A stretch of 64,000 bases of DNA from Golubevia sp. BC0850 (GCA_012976225.1 JAAVVG010000012.1:1-64000), one strand, 5' to 3'. Positions 1-11,595 are shown, counted from the stretch's first letter. A program made the numbers and translations. The notes: generated by a model not told the origin, from the letters alone.

Positions 1-196
1 CTTGACCCATTCGACATTACGATCCATGGTCTCAGCTCCAACTTCCTTTACTATCTCATCTTGGAACTTGATGAGGTCTTCGACATTGCAGGTGTTGGAT
101 GGGAGGAGGGCAAGTCCTGTGTTGGTTGGATTGACAGAGCAGATGGCGACTAACCCTAACCCTAACCCTAAGCGAGTCCTCTTCTCAAGACGCATG
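1..196 (-). CDS. Possible 5' end of an unknown gene, cut by the window edge
   Basis: An open frame of 65 codons runs on the minus strand from an ATG at 196 to the left edge with no stop. Its start reads MRLEKRT followed by Leu-Gly repeats, which are encoded by the telomere-like repeat at 150-171, and then AICSVNPTNTGLALL. I recognise no family. The opposite strand is also open, so coding status is uncertain. The composition resembles other coding regions here more than the A-rich sequence that follows. Confidence 0.3.
150..171. repeat. Interstitial telomere-like repeat (CCCTAA)n
   Basis: About 3.5 perfect units of the CTAACC hexamer stand alone, with no longer array around them. TTAGGG is the usual telomere unit of most fungi. 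In the minus-strand frame the block reads as alternating Leu and Gly codons. It could be a chance coding repeat or a scar of telomere-type repair. Confidence 0.7.
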
Positions 197-1274
197 CTTT
201 AAAACCAGAGGCGTTTCCAAAGGAAGGAAAAACCAAAGAACTGCACTTTTCGGCTCAACGCTGCAAACACTGTAGGCCATAGGCTTCAAAGCAGCAAGAT
301 AAGCGCCTAATACAATCTCAATGTCACCGGAACTACGCATGGGCATGAATTTGTGGGATTGGGATGCAAGACCATCACAATCTCAAGGCTGTTTGGAACA
401 TGGTGGGAAGTTGCAACAGTATAAGATATGATCAGAAGGTTCCCAGAAGTGACAACACAGCCCTGGGGAAAAGGTCATTGAAGTCTGACTCTCGAGACAG
501 GACTTTGCTGACGTTCATGGTTGGTTGTATTTCTTTTGAAAATCAGAAGGATTCTCCAGCAGTTTCGTGGGACCAAGGGTCTCAAATGACTCTACTCTCA
601 AGCCAAATCAGTCAAGCGACAAGCGCAACAGAGTTGACACAAGCTCTGCTGGGAGGATTCGTCTGTTGATTCATGTCGGCTTTTGTTCAACGGACATTTC
701 TCCATCTTTCACTCTCCAAAGCTTCTCTTAGGCAGAACAGGCAGACAGGCCGGCTCACCGCCAAAAAGAAGAAATGGGCCACCACCAACATTAAGGGCAA
801 TAGACTCGACGATTCGGCCAGTCTGGATTTGAGAGACTTCAAAGAACAATCAAAAATTTGAAAAAAGAGAAAAAGTCAAGTGGCTAAAAGAAAAAGAGAG
901 CAAATTGAAAAGGATCCATTGAAAGAAACAGAAACTATAAAAAAAAAGAAAAAAAAACATAAATTAAGCCAAAGAAATTGAGATCCTCACAGAGACAGTC
1001 ATTTTAAATTGGCAGAATCTTGCAATCTATTCAGAAATCCTGGAGTTCGAACAAAAGTGAAAGGATAGAGCGGAAAACAGGAGTGGAGGGCCGAGAAACG
1101 TTAAAGAACTGGAAAAAAGAAGGTTTGCACTTGACTCAATACACCTCTTTTCTCATGACCCAAAACTTTCATACTTTGCCGTTGATGTTTTCTATTTAGA
1201 AATGAAGATTCTTCAAGAAAGAGGTTCAAGGTCAGCACAAGACTCACTTTCTTTTTTTTTAAAAAATGAGAGAA
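197..1274. other. Stretch without a recognisable gene
   Basis: Only short frames occur here, and none resembles a known protein. The sequence from about 880 to 970 is A-rich. No RNA gene or repeat was recognised. Confidence 0.5.
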
Positions 1275-1577
1275 TCAAAGATTTGATTTTTGACCCCCAG
1301 GATCACACCCTGTGCAAGGGTGTGTATTGGGTACTCCACAATTGCAGATGTCCAAACACTTATCTGATTGAGTGATGTCGCAACCAGGCAAGCCAACTCC
1401 ACAATTGACCTGAGCGCCGACAAAATCGCATTGACATTGACACTTGTTAACGCATAATAAATCATCGTCTTTGGTACCACATTCAGCCTCATCAGCATTG
1501 ACCCTGTTCACCAAGAACAACATTGTTGTCGATAACAACAGCAGTGAACATATTTTTTGGTGATCGAAATACACCAT
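1275..1577 (-). CDS. Small secreted cysteine-rich protein
   Basis: A single-exon frame of 100 residues. The N-terminus has a hydrophobic stretch (residues about 9-23, SLLLLSTTMLFLV) followed by a plausible signal-peptidase site before DEAEC. The mature part of about 72 residues holds 12 cysteines, including the clusters CQCQC and CNC, an even number that fits six disulfides. A TATATAAT box lies 24-31 bp upstream of the ATG. There is no recognisable domain; size, secretion signal and cysteine density are those of fungal small secreted proteins of the effector or surface type. That role is an inference. A longer overlapping frame starting at 1761 runs through the TATA box and is less likely. 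Confidence 0.6.
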   Translation of the reverse strand: MVYFDHQKICSLLLLSTTMLFLVNRVNADEAECGTKDDDLLCVNKCQCQCDFVGAQVNCGVGLPGCDITQSDKCLDICNCGVPNTHPCTGCDPGGQKSNL

Positions 1578-1600
1578 TTGAGCTCCTCTTCAGATTGTCT

Positions 1601-1608
1601 ATTATATA
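1601..1608 (-). promoter_or_regulatory. TATA box of the secreted cysteine-rich gene
   Basis: TATATAAT on the minus strand, 24-31 bp before the ATG at 1577. The distance is short, so the leader would be very short. Confidence 0.45.
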
Positions 1609-1761
1609 AGTGTTAATGTTTATTTTTGAGACTAATACTTCGAAGTCTTTTGCAGACACTATATGAAATCGAATGTTTTCCCTAATGAACTCTACTGGTT
1701 CTGTCCCTATAATGTAACCACTGGTCGTTTGTCTGCAATTCTCCTCAAGGATTACTGCCAT

Positions 1762-2352
1762 TTAAATGTCCTCAATTAACCAAATTGTAGATATGAGCTG
1801 TTGAGCTTCTTGGGTAAGAAAGTTTGGGAAGGAAGGAAGAGGGGGGGGGGAGAGAGGAAGGAATACGTGAGGACAAAGGCAGACTTTATACCTTCGCGGG
1901 GTGATCTTGAGAATGATCAGATGACACCCCAAATTCAGTAAGCATTTGCCAACAATCCTTGCGAGATTACAGCTGACACTAATTCAAATAAAATTTAACC
2001 ACACGTTTACCCGAAAGTTCCACCTTATAAAAAGGTTTGACCTAAATTTTAGCCTAAAAACAAGGTCTCACTTTTGTGTACATTTGGTTTCGCCGCTTTC
2101 AACCTTTTCGAGGTGAGCACCTGAGCCAAGCAAGTCCCGTTGCGGCCTTGTGGTGTGGTGAATTGCCACTTCACAGCAATCGCAAAAACAGACTGTGTTC
2201 GTCCGTCACCCTCTCATTCCCCTTCTTTCTTCACCAACATCCACTTTCACCCTGAAATTTCACTGGATTGACTGTTATTTTATTTAAAGTCTTCACAATG
2301 ACAGCTCCTTACGCATTGGTGGCATTTTGGGTACCTCGGGAAGCAGCAGAGT
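1762..2352. other. Intergenic, with promoter-like and gene-start-like sequence
   Basis: Contains a run of ten G at about 1840-1850, a TATA-like TTATAAAA at about 2032-2039 on the plus strand, and a plus-strand ATG at 2298 reading MTAPYALVAFW. This could be the 5' end of a gene whose continuation is interrupted by the LTR-like sequence that follows. No family was recognised. Confidence 0.3.
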
Positions 2353-2744
2353 TGTGTCACAGATCCTTGGTACCCTGGACCCCTTTGTTCTTTCTTTTGT
2401 CTCCATGTCTCTTTGTCCCTTGTTCCCTGGCCCTGTTCCTGTGCTACATTGTTCCAACCTTTGTTCCTAAATCCCTTTGTTCTTAACCCTCTCAAACATA
2501 TATAAAGCACTCCCCAATTGTACTTAGATAGTTCCTCATCTGATATTGAATTCCTACGTCCTTTCTACCTGCTCAAGTTCCTTAGTCCCCTAAGTCAAGT
2601 CTCAACCTCAAGTCTTTGCCACTCCACCCTTAGCCTTTGCCACCAAGTTCCCAACGCTGATTCCCAACTGCCCTCAGCCTTTGTCAAGTCTCAAGTCTAC
2701 CTCCTTAGCACTCTACCTATCTTCTACTAGCTAACCCCGTTACA
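2353..2744 (+). mobile_element. Possible solo LTR-like relic (fossil)
   Basis: About 390 bp beginning TGTGTCAC and ending CGTTACA, with a TATATAAAG promoter-like core in the middle and pyrimidine-rich flanks rich in CCTTTGTTCC and TCAAGTCTC near-repeats. This is the layout of a fungal LTR (U3-R-U5, Ty3/Gypsy-like ends). I found no clear target-site duplication, no second LTR and no internal domain, so the call is weak. If real, it is an old solo copy. Confidence 0.3.
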
Positions 2745-3132
2745 CTTCCTCTTCTACGCTCTTTACCTTCAAATCCCCTGACACTCGTCAATCGGCGGAA
2801 AGGCTACTCTCAACAAAGCGCTCAGAGGAGAAACGCCAGTGGTAAATGAGGTGAGATGAAGGCATTGATCTAGAATTAGAGAGAAATGCTGTGGTATGAA
2901 ATCGTGATGTCCAGCCCAAGAAAAGGAAAATTACATTGATGGGTGAGAGAAACATGCTCATGCGGGGGAAGCAACGACGAAATTGCGATTTGGAAGAAGC
3001 TCGAGATTCTTGACTGTGTAGAGTGAGATAAAATGGAAAGAAAATGAAGCACAGAGAGATAGCTATGATTAAACAGGAACAGATGGGTCAGATGTTGAGG
3101 CAACGAAAAGACAAGAAAGAGGGTTAACTCTT
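2745..3132. other. Intergenic, downstream of the Mg2+ transporter
   Basis: A short plus-strand frame at about 2786-2850 (reading IGGKATLNKAL) ends at a GTGAGA donor-like site and could be the remainder of the gene begun at 2298. The rest is the 3' side of the transporter gene. Nothing else was recognised. Confidence 0.25.
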
Positions 3133-6100
3133 TCATCTAGCGGCGATCTTCTGCTGTCGCTTTAGCCGTGCGTTCTTGATTAGATGTTTGATATAGAAGA
3201 TGAAGAAGATTGGAATGGCGACAACTCCTGCAACTACAATTCCGAAGAGATTGTAAACATGAGATCTTGAGTCATCTGCGTGGCGATTTGTTGGTTCGGT
3301 GACATTCATACCCCAAATCTGATCGACAGAAGATTAGGAAAAGTCAGAATAGGGAGATCGCTTGGACGACCAAAGATCTGATGGTCAGAGGCTCCAATCT
3401 TCCTCCTCTAGCTCTGAAGAACTCACCTGACAGAACCAGGTACACCAGACGGCTGTGATGGTAACACTAAGAAGAAGCAAGATGATTTGATCGGTTTGCT
3501 GCTTTACCCTCCTATTGTTAATCCCAATCAACGCTAGATAATTGTAATGAGTATCAGATAACCTGTTTTCTGTGGCATAAAGAAGAGTCAACATCGTCAC
3601 GATATGATCATGAACGTCTCCCATATAGATGGAAACTTCTTCTCTAGAGAGGGAAGGAATCCTCGCTTCTATTAATCTCTTCCTCAAACCTCTAACAGAG
3701 TCGTTCTTGGGAGCCAAAACTCTTGAGAGACCGGTAATGATCTTCCTCGAATTAGTCATTCTCTTCAACATTTTAGATTGAACTTCTGCCGGTCCTTCGC
3801 TTAGAGGAACTGGATTTGGAGAGAAGGTTGTTGACTTGGACTTCTTGGAGAAACGGGAAAGGAAAGAGAGTAGAGAAGAAACTTTGGAAGTCTTTCGTTT
3901 CTTCTTTTCTTCTTTTTCTTTCGAGAGAACCTCTTGCTGTTCCTGAGTTTTGCTTCCTCTCTGCCATTTGGGCATTGGTTCTTGAGCCAGTCGTTCAAGT
4001 TCTTCGATTTCTGCTTCAACATACTCAACTAATGGAGCGAAAGAATCGACGACTGAATCCAGAAGTCCGTGAGCTACCCAATCAGAAGTGAACTCAACTG
4101 GTTGAGACAGTTGAAGTAACTTCTTTCTGACTCGGTCCGTATGTTTGGAGACGTCTTCAAAATGAAACTGAGAGGGAAAGGTGGAAGAGAGGAGATTCGA
4201 AGAAGAAACAGGAAGTGAGTCTCGTGTTCAACATCTTTTGAGCTCTGGATCTAGGAGAAACTACTCACCGATATAACACCATGTGCAAAGACTATCAAAT
4301 AAAGATTGACAGCACCCACACTTACTCCTTCGATACCTTCCTTTCCATCCACACCTTCGATGATATCAACTCTAGCCTTTCCTCCATGTCTTCTCCGACT
4401 GAAATTTGGAGATCCACTTTCGTCTTTCTCACCCTTCCAGTCTTGATCCAGTTTTCCATCTTCATGTTTCTCTCCAGCCTTTGTCCTTTGAGAAGAGTCT
4501 GAAGACATCTCTTTCATCTCAAAGCTTTCTTCTCTGAGAGTCGGAAGTCCTCTTTTCTCTCCGCGAGCAGCTTCGAAAGGTAAACCACCTTGATGAAGTG
4601 AACTTGAAGGAGAAATGAACTTCTCTTTCATAACGGGAGAGGAGTCGGCGTCTGTTCCTGAACTCTCCACTCGAGAATTGACTCCAAGACCAAGAGTACT
4701 TGCAGAAGCTGACGTATATCTGAAGTAGCGTTCATCAATGGCTCTGAGAACCACAAAGTAGTAGCCTAAGGTATCGAAGACATCGACTTTCTCTCTTGGG
4801 TCTTGCTGAAGAACATCTTCGACTGTAAGAGGATGTAAAGGAAACATCTGAAAGGAGACAATGAGGGGAAAGGAAAGATGGCTTGGGGTGTCAAAACCTG
4901 AGGCAACTTCTCTACGAGTCAGCGTCAAAAATCAAGACTCACCTTGCTGAGCTGAACCATATCCGCATAAGTGGGACAGCTGATGTCTAGCCACCAAGCT
5001 CCGCCAGCTTGGTTACCGCCTGCTAAAAGCGACAAAGGTGGTGGAGGGGAAGGATCACCACCTGATCCGTTGCTACGATTCCTCTCCCCGTTGTCGTTCT
5101 CCCCATTCCCGAATCCTCCAAGTTCAGGTTGCTTTGAGCTGCTTCTCTGTGATTGATTCTTAGAAAAGCTTTGATGACTTGATTTCAGAGTATCCCCTCC
5201 AGCTGAGAAATGTGCGTGTCTAGCTTTGAAAGTCGGTGGAGTGTCGATGCTTTCTTGATGACCTTGATTTCGTGAATGGTTTCCGGACCAGATCGGTGAT
5301 CCAACAAAACCAGCTCCGAAGTCTTCTTCACCTTCGAAATCTAGGTCTTGATCCAGCTCTTTGACTCCAGTCTCCCCTTGAGAAACCTTCTGTTGACGTC
5401 GAGTTTCATTCAGGAAAGGAGTCAACGGAACGTCACTCATATGCCAACCAGTCTTTTGCTCTTTCTTCTTAGTTCTTCTAGGCCCAAGAACGGCATGTCT
5501 GTCCTTCTCGATCTTACCTAACGAAAGAGATGCGTCGGCAGACACAGAGTTACCGGAAGAGGTTGTAGAGTTACGTCCACGAACTTGAGTGGACTGACTG
5601 AGCTTCGATTGAGGAGTCAACTGAGTGAGGTAGTTAGGAGAAGCAGGACCTGAAGCGGGATGGAAAGGAGTAGTTGTTCCGGAAGATGGATCATCTAGAT
5701 CTAAGGCTGGAGGCGGAAGAGCCAAGTCTCCAAATTCGTGATCGAAATCGAACAAAGACGTTTCATCTTCATCTTTCGTCTGTTGCTTCGACAAGGGATG
5801 CGCAGAAGACCCTGTCTTATCTGGCGAAGGCTGGATCGTTTGAGGTGGTCTTGTAGGAGTTGAAGGTTTCGAATTAGCGTTGGAGTTGGGGTTGGGATTG
5901 GAAGCTTTGTTCGAGGCTTCTGGCTTACGAGCCTGACTTGCTCCCATATCTCCATCTAAGCCATCAGCGTGTCGAAGCTGCTGTCTATAAGCATACAACC
6001 TTCTCTTGATCTTCGTGAAATCCAGTGAGTTCATCACCTTTTCCTTTTCCGTCCCTTCAGTTTCGACTCTTTCATCTTGTTGGATTGCTGGATTGTTAGG

Positions 6101-8895
6101 ATCATTGACTTGAAATCGATTCCAACTTCTACCCAGTAATTTCTTCTCATCAACCTCACCCAAAGCAATCGGGGTGAACAAAGTGTAATTTGTCAGACCT
6201 CCAGCTTTATCTCTAGCTTTCTCGGCTTTCCTTCTAGCGTTTCTACTAGCTTTAGTCATTCCATCTCCTCTTCTCCCAATGACCTTTCCAGCTTTAATAG
6301 CAGCTTTCTCTTGCTTTCTAGCTCTCTTGAGTTGCTGTTTCTGTCTCCTTCTTCTATAACCACCTTTACTTCCGATGAAAGTATTTCCAACCGAGACGTT
6401 CTGAAAGGGTTTCTTGGGAGTTGAAGGAGTGTTCCTGAAATTAGAAGGAGATCCAGATCTCTTGTCTCTATCTCTATCTCCATCCATTGAACCGTCTCTC
6501 TCGTCTTCACTTCCAGCATCCGATCTCGTCCTTCCTCTATTTCTCGAACTCGATCTCAAACCTCTTTGTCCTCTCCTCCTTCTCACTCTTCTTCTACCTC
6601 TTCCTTTCCCTCGTCCTGAGATTCTAACTAGAATTGAATGTCCATCATCAGAAGAAATGTCTGAGCCGGCGTTGGAGGATCTTCTAGATCTTCGACTTCT
6701 AGAAGTGTTGGACCTCCGGGAACTAGAGGCGTGAGAAGAGAAGGACGAGCCGGATCTAGAAGATTTGAGACTCGAGGAAGAGCTCGAAGAAGAAGAAGAG
6801 GAAGAAGAGGAAGATGAACTCGAAGAAGAGCTTCCAGAACCATTGGAAGAGCTAGTGGAGTTCGAGCTAGCAGTAGATGAATCACTACTGCTGCTTGAAG
6901 AACTTTCTTCCCCAAAGAAGGCTTTGATTCTAGCCAAAGTCAGTCCTCCACCATCACCATCTGAACTGCTGGAGCTACTTGAACTACTACTGCTTGAACT
7001 AGACGAGCTGCTAGAAGAACTGCTCGAAGAACTAGACCCATTTGAACTGGTCCTGCTTGATTTCCTTCTCCTTCGATTCCTAGTAGCTCTTCCCATCTTT
7101 CCTCTTCTCTTAGCTCTGGCAGATTTGACGTAATCATCCAGATTTCTATAAGTCTCTTCTACAGAGTAATCCTCCGGCAGATCCTTTCTTCTGATTCTCT
7201 TCTTCTCAGGAGCGAAATGAAGTCTCTTTGGAGCTGTTGCTGCAGGAAGAGTGGCATTGATGGAGCCCAGAGCATTTGGATTGGCAGCTAGAATGGCTCT
7301 GAGATTCTCTCCAGCTACTTCGCCTTGACCCAGAGAGACTCGTTTCGGAGGAGTTCCAGTCCCTCCCTTTGCTAGATCCGAGCCTTCGATGACCAAAGGA
7401 GCTAGAGAACCTCTTCTAGATCTACTCTGCGCTGCTAGAGCTAAAGCAGAAGTTGTCCCTTCGTCCGGAGCAGGAGGTTCAGCATGAGGATGAGGTAAAG
7501 AGTCCAAGTCCCTTAAGAATTGAGTTTGACTAGAGATTTGAGCTTTCGAGTTTTTCTGATTACTGCTCTTCGTTAAGATTGAAGAAGGAGGTTTCGTATT
7601 CGAATTGAGGTTGGGGTTGAGGTCTAGCTTCACTGCCGAATTAGATCGGCTTCCACTCTTTCCGAGATGGTGATGGTGATGATGATGATGGCCAGTTCCA
7701 GTACTTGCGTTCTTGCCCTTTCCAAGTTTCCTAGGAGGAGTAGGAGGTCTTGCTGCTGGAACAGAGATTCCTCCAGTCATCTGTTCTTCTCTGACCGTTA
7801 CCAGAGAGCTGTCACTCTTCCTCCTTTCCTCAAAATCTTCATCATCAGTCACTGCGATTCCCATTCCAACCAATCCGGCTTTCCTCCTAGCTCGATCTGC
7901 CCTTCTTTTGATCTTCTCCTCTTTCGCTGCTTGTTTCTCCAACTTCTTTCTTTCCTTCCTTGAGAGAATTGGAGAAGAAGGAGTAGGAGGATAAGATCCT
8001 GGAAGTTGAGCTTCTGAATCTTGATCCAAAGCTCTACCCTTTCCTTTTGCGTCATGTTTGGAAGTTGGTCTGGAAGTTCTTTTCATACTACCGTTTTTGA
8101 GAAGGAAAGATCCAAAAGGTGAAGTAGGGGTCTTCGGAGACGAAACAAAAAAAAATCGACTTTCTGAAATGGATCTTTGAGATTGAATCGATTGGGCAGA
8201 TTTGTGTCTAGCTTGTGTTTGAACTGATAGAGGATGAGGTCTAGATTGCATTTCGATGCTTTGACTAGAAGGACCAGGCATTGGTTGATGCGTAGGTTCT
8301 GGAATCTTGATTTGAGATTCAGGTTGATTTAAATCGAGATTAGAGAACGGTAAACCTTCCCTTCCCATCTCTTCTCTCTCTCCCGTCAGTTCATCTCTCT
8401 CCACCGCAGCTTCGACTACCTTTCTAAACCAATTGATCGGATTTGATAAACTTTTGTCACCAGAAGACAAGTTACTGTCCTTTCTAGAGCGTCTCTTCTT
8501 CTTGCTGCTGCTACTACTTTTGCTGTGACTTGATCGATTGCTGCGATTCGATCTACCACTCTTGGTCATAGCTAGAGGAAGTCCTCCTATCAGTCCTCCT
8601 TCTTCGTGAGAGCTAGCGTAGGCTAGATTGCTTGCTAAACTTCCACTTCTAGTCCTCCGATGCCTTGTTCTAGCTGCTTCACGTTCTTCGGCTGAGGGTA
8701 GAGACCTCAGAGCATCTGCTAGAAGAGGTGGATCTGGCTGGTCCTCGGTGATGGATGAATGAAGTTGATGAAGAGGAATTGGAGGGGTTGCCTGCATCGA
8801 AGGACACGACTGCATCAATGGGAATGAAGAAAGAGAGAAAGAGAAAGTTGTCAAAACACCAACCAGGGTCTTACCCTTTCGTCCTCATGCCTCAT
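3133..8895 (-). CDS. CorA-family magnesium transporter (Mnr2/Alr-like) with giant N-terminal extension
   Basis: A Mg2+ channel/transporter of the CorA superfamily. Model: 8895-8875, 8809-4943, 4847-4269, 4167-3427, 3318-3133; all junctions are phase 0 and the product is about 1797 residues. The core is C-terminal: WWLDIS near residue 1275, LTVEDVL just after the second intron, TSDWVAHGLLDSVVDSF in exon 4, then two membrane helices (about 1712-1736 and 1754-1780) with the family signature GMN at about 1739-1741 following the first helix. The first 1270 residues are disordered: basic and Ser-rich, with two long Ser runs encoded at about 6740-7050 and an eight-His run at about 7665-7690. Yeast Mnr2 and Alr1 also have long N-termini but under 1000 residues in all. 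The 7-codon first exon is the least certain part; the ATG at 8815 is the alternative start. Vacuolar or plasma membrane location is inferred. Confidence 0.9.
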
Positions 8896-9211
8896 TTCAG
8901 CTGAGACATTCCCAATATCCACTTGTACATCAAATGAGGCTTTGACATGATCTGCATTTCTCGGCCACATGAGAGCCCAAAATTCATGAGCTCTCACGAA
9001 GGTTGTAAAGGTCAAAGCTCTTCATAAGAGGGCACTTCATGACTTGCTTCATTTCCGAACCGTCAAAAACTACCAGAAACTACCAGATATAAAGTTAATG
9101 TGAAGTTTCTCATATGAGTATGAAGCATTGTCAATCCCTCGGAGAGAGAGTGTGTGTGTGAAGGTCTATTTTGAGCCGCCGGTTCACTGACTCTTGCATG
9201 ATCCCCCTTCT
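8896..9211. other. Intergenic, upstream of the Mg2+ transporter
   Basis: Contains short repeats such as AACTACCAG in tandem near 9070-9088 and a GTGTGTGTG run near 9153. No gene was recognised. Confidence 0.4.
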
Positions 9212-9559
9212 TCACGAATGAATCTCACGCTCTAATAAGAGAGCAAGACACATCAATTCTGATGCATCAATCTGCGCAATAGCCCCAAAAGTTAAGGAAG
9301 TGACCAAAGCTGAACCGATCTTAACACGTTCCAGACTCATCCTACTCACCAGTGATTCTACCTCCTTCAGTCCCTCTCTCGCTGTCTCGTGATGATCTAC
9401 CTGAGTTTCTGAGCCTACTGCTATCACAGTCCGACTTCCTGGAGCTGAGCCGGAGGAGGGTTGATGAATTGGATGAGTGTTGATCTCCTTGTTGCTGCTG
9501 CTGCTTCTCTTTCTCTCCCTGATCCCAGCCTCCTTATCCAAGACTGGTTGCTGAGACAT
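9212..9559 (-). CDS. Small unknown protein with an in-frame intron
   Basis: Starts at ATG 9559 (MSQQPVLDKEAG). A clear donor (GTGAGT after 9350) and an acceptor (GCGCAG before 9271) bound a 78-bp intron with a CTTAAC branch-like site. Splicing joins EVESL to IDASELMCLALLLE and gives 89 residues. Because the intron is a multiple of three and has no stop, the unspliced message would also be open (115 residues). The N-terminal half is polar and Ser-rich; the C-terminal half looks helical. The family was not recognised. Confidence 0.55.
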   Translation of the reverse strand: MSQQPVLDKEAGIRERKRSSSSNKEINTHPIHQPSSGSAPGSRTVIAVGSETQVDHHETAREGLKEVESLVSRMSLERVKIGSALVTSLTFGAIAQIDASELMCLALLLEREIHS

Positions 9560-10076
9560 GACGTATGGTTAGGTGTAAAACAGAAGTGTTATGGTTGATT
9601 TGAAGTGACTGTAGGAACTGAAGAGGTAGAGGAGACTTCTCTCTCTCTCTCTCTCTCTCTCAAGCTGCGATTGGAAATGGAGATCGAGATCGAGATGATA
9701 GAGCCATTTGAGTTGCTTGAGTTGCGTGATGAATTGATCCGACCCAAAGACTGATCGTTATGTTAGATGGAATGAATCAAACAGAAAGAAGGGGGGAATT
9801 GAATCGAGTGGATTGGATTGGGAAGAAGAGGACTCGAGAATCTCAGAAAAGTTTAATCTTGCCTCCCTCTGTCGGAAGCGCTGTCGCCAGATTGCCATCC
9901 CCTCTACGAGATGGAAGTCTTCTTCTTTGATCCCCTAAGTTTCAAGCCTCGGAAAGCTCTTAATAGATTCTCCAGCCTTTACGGCAGAATCAAAAGTTTC
10001 ATTCAGACATTCACGCAGGCTTTTTTCAAACACTTCTTCAATTTCTTTGAATCAAAAATGTTCCCATTCATCAAGT
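9560..10076. other. Intergenic with CT microsatellite
   Basis: Holds a (CT)n run of about 24 bp at 9636-9661, about 80 bp before the gene start at 9559; pyrimidine runs of this sort are common in fungal promoters. The side near 10076 is the 3' flank of TPT1. No gene was seen. Confidence 0.5.
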
Positions 10077-11595
10077 CTATGTCTCTTTGTTTCTATCCCA
10101 AACCACCTTCCCATCTCTATCCGTAACTCTATCAAAATATTTCAAAGGTAAAAACCCTGCGACTTGACTCTGATCTTTTCCATCCCCTTCTTTCCTTGTC
10201 TCTGAAATCCCCTCTGTCAAAACCACTCCATTTTGACTTAACCAAAATTGAATCCCATCTCTCAAAGCTTCCTCGATATTCACAAAGATGAGGATTTTAG
10301 AGTTGAATCTCATTCCTGAGATGATTTCATTTCCATTGGTTTCTCCTTCTCTCGTCTCTTCCCCTTCTTCTTCTCTCCTTTTCAAACCTTCTACCACTTC
10401 TCCATTCGATGGTTTAGATTCAAGTTGAGAAGGTAAGCCTCTAGCCAAATGAATATGATTCCTTTTCATAGTTTTCAGACCACCACTGCTTTGAATCAAA
10501 TGCCAAGCTTGAGAGGAAGTTCCGTGAATGATGCTGGGGGTTTCAGAACCTGGTGTTAGAAGTAAAGAGAGGTTTGATAGATTGATTGGAGTATGTGAAA
10601 GAGTTGAAACCTGACCGAGAGAGAGAGAGAGAAAGAGGGAAGGAAGAAAACAGAAGGTTAGCAATGATGAATTGCTGCAGACATGAAGAGACTTGAGAGA
10701 CAACGATTTGATGCAACATTTACGACAGCTTTCGAAAAAGAGAATTTGTCGTCCTCTTGTGAGAATAGGGAAAGAGAGGACGGATCCTCTGGAAGACTCG
10801 AGCACAGTCTTCTCAACCAGATTCACAAAAGAGTCTGTTGGAAACTCGTGCCTTTGAAGCTTCATAACTGCAACTGAGCTATTTCTCGAGACTTCTAGAA
10901 GACAATCGAAGGACTAGCCTCCTTTTGAAAGTGGTCGAATGTAGCAACATTAGAGCAGCTGTCCTCCCTGACTCTTCCTTTAATTCGACAGACCCTCTTC
11001 TCCTTACACTCAACAGAACTCCATTAAATCCTCTACTCACTTCTTTCAAACTATGCCCTTGAACTGCCCTAATCCAAAGAGTGGACTTTCCCTTCTCTTT
11101 TCCCTTCCCTTTGGGAATCCCATTCCTTCTCTCCTCCTCTTTTTCCTCTTCCTCTAGGATCTCGAACCTCTTCTTCTCATTCTCATCTACCACCTTTCTG
11201 ATATCCTCTACGTTTGGGGATCTTGCGTTCTTTTTTGCTTTGGGTTTCTTTAGAGGTTTGGTTGAATCTGTATTTGTGGGTGTGAGTGTCGGTTCTTCTT
11301 GATTCTGATTGTCCAAAGGGATCTCTATTCCTTTGACTCTGTTGGATTTCAAGATTTCATCTACTTTAACGAAACCATCTTGTCTGATGTTTATCTTTTC
11401 CTTTGTAGCACCATGCCTTAAAAGATAAGATAAGGCTTTGGATAACTTGATAGAAGGAGAAACCGGGGCTCGAGTAGATCGAGGTTCAAGTGGTTGAATT
11501 GAGGTTGAAGTTGAGTTATTGTTACTTTTCGGGGTTTGACTTTGATCTAAATTTAAAGATTCCACTCGAGATGATAGAGTAGAGCTCATGCTCAT
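10077..11595 (-). CDS. TPT1: tRNA 2'-phosphotransferase Tpt1 (KptA family)
   Basis: Removes the splice-junction 2'-phosphate from ligated tRNAs in an NAD+-dependent reaction, the last step of tRNA splicing. Model: 11595-11041 and 10610-10077, 362 residues. Family landmarks in order: SKALSYLLRHGA (about 52-63), QDGFVKVDEIL, an expanded Lys/Glu-rich insert, IRAVQGHSL at the end of exon 1, then after the intron SIIHGTSSQAW, MKRNHIHLA, and near the C-terminus ILIFVNIEEALRDGI and FLPLKYFD. Yeast Tpt1 is about 230 residues; the extra length is N-terminal and in low-complexity inserts. The single intron (430 bp) is long for this genome, but exon joining at HSLKE-VSTLSH restores the family. The start (MSMSS; second Met at 11589) lies only 76 bp from the divergent uS7m gene. 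Confidence 0.9.

Noticed and set aside
1492-1761. 89-codon minus-strand frame overlapping the secreted-protein gene
   Set aside because: It runs through a good TATA box and shares DNA with the better-supported 12-cysteine frame; no family resemblance.
6765-7133. Glu/Leu-rich plus-strand frame
   Set aside because: Antisense of the poly-Ser codons of the Mg2+ transporter; not independent.
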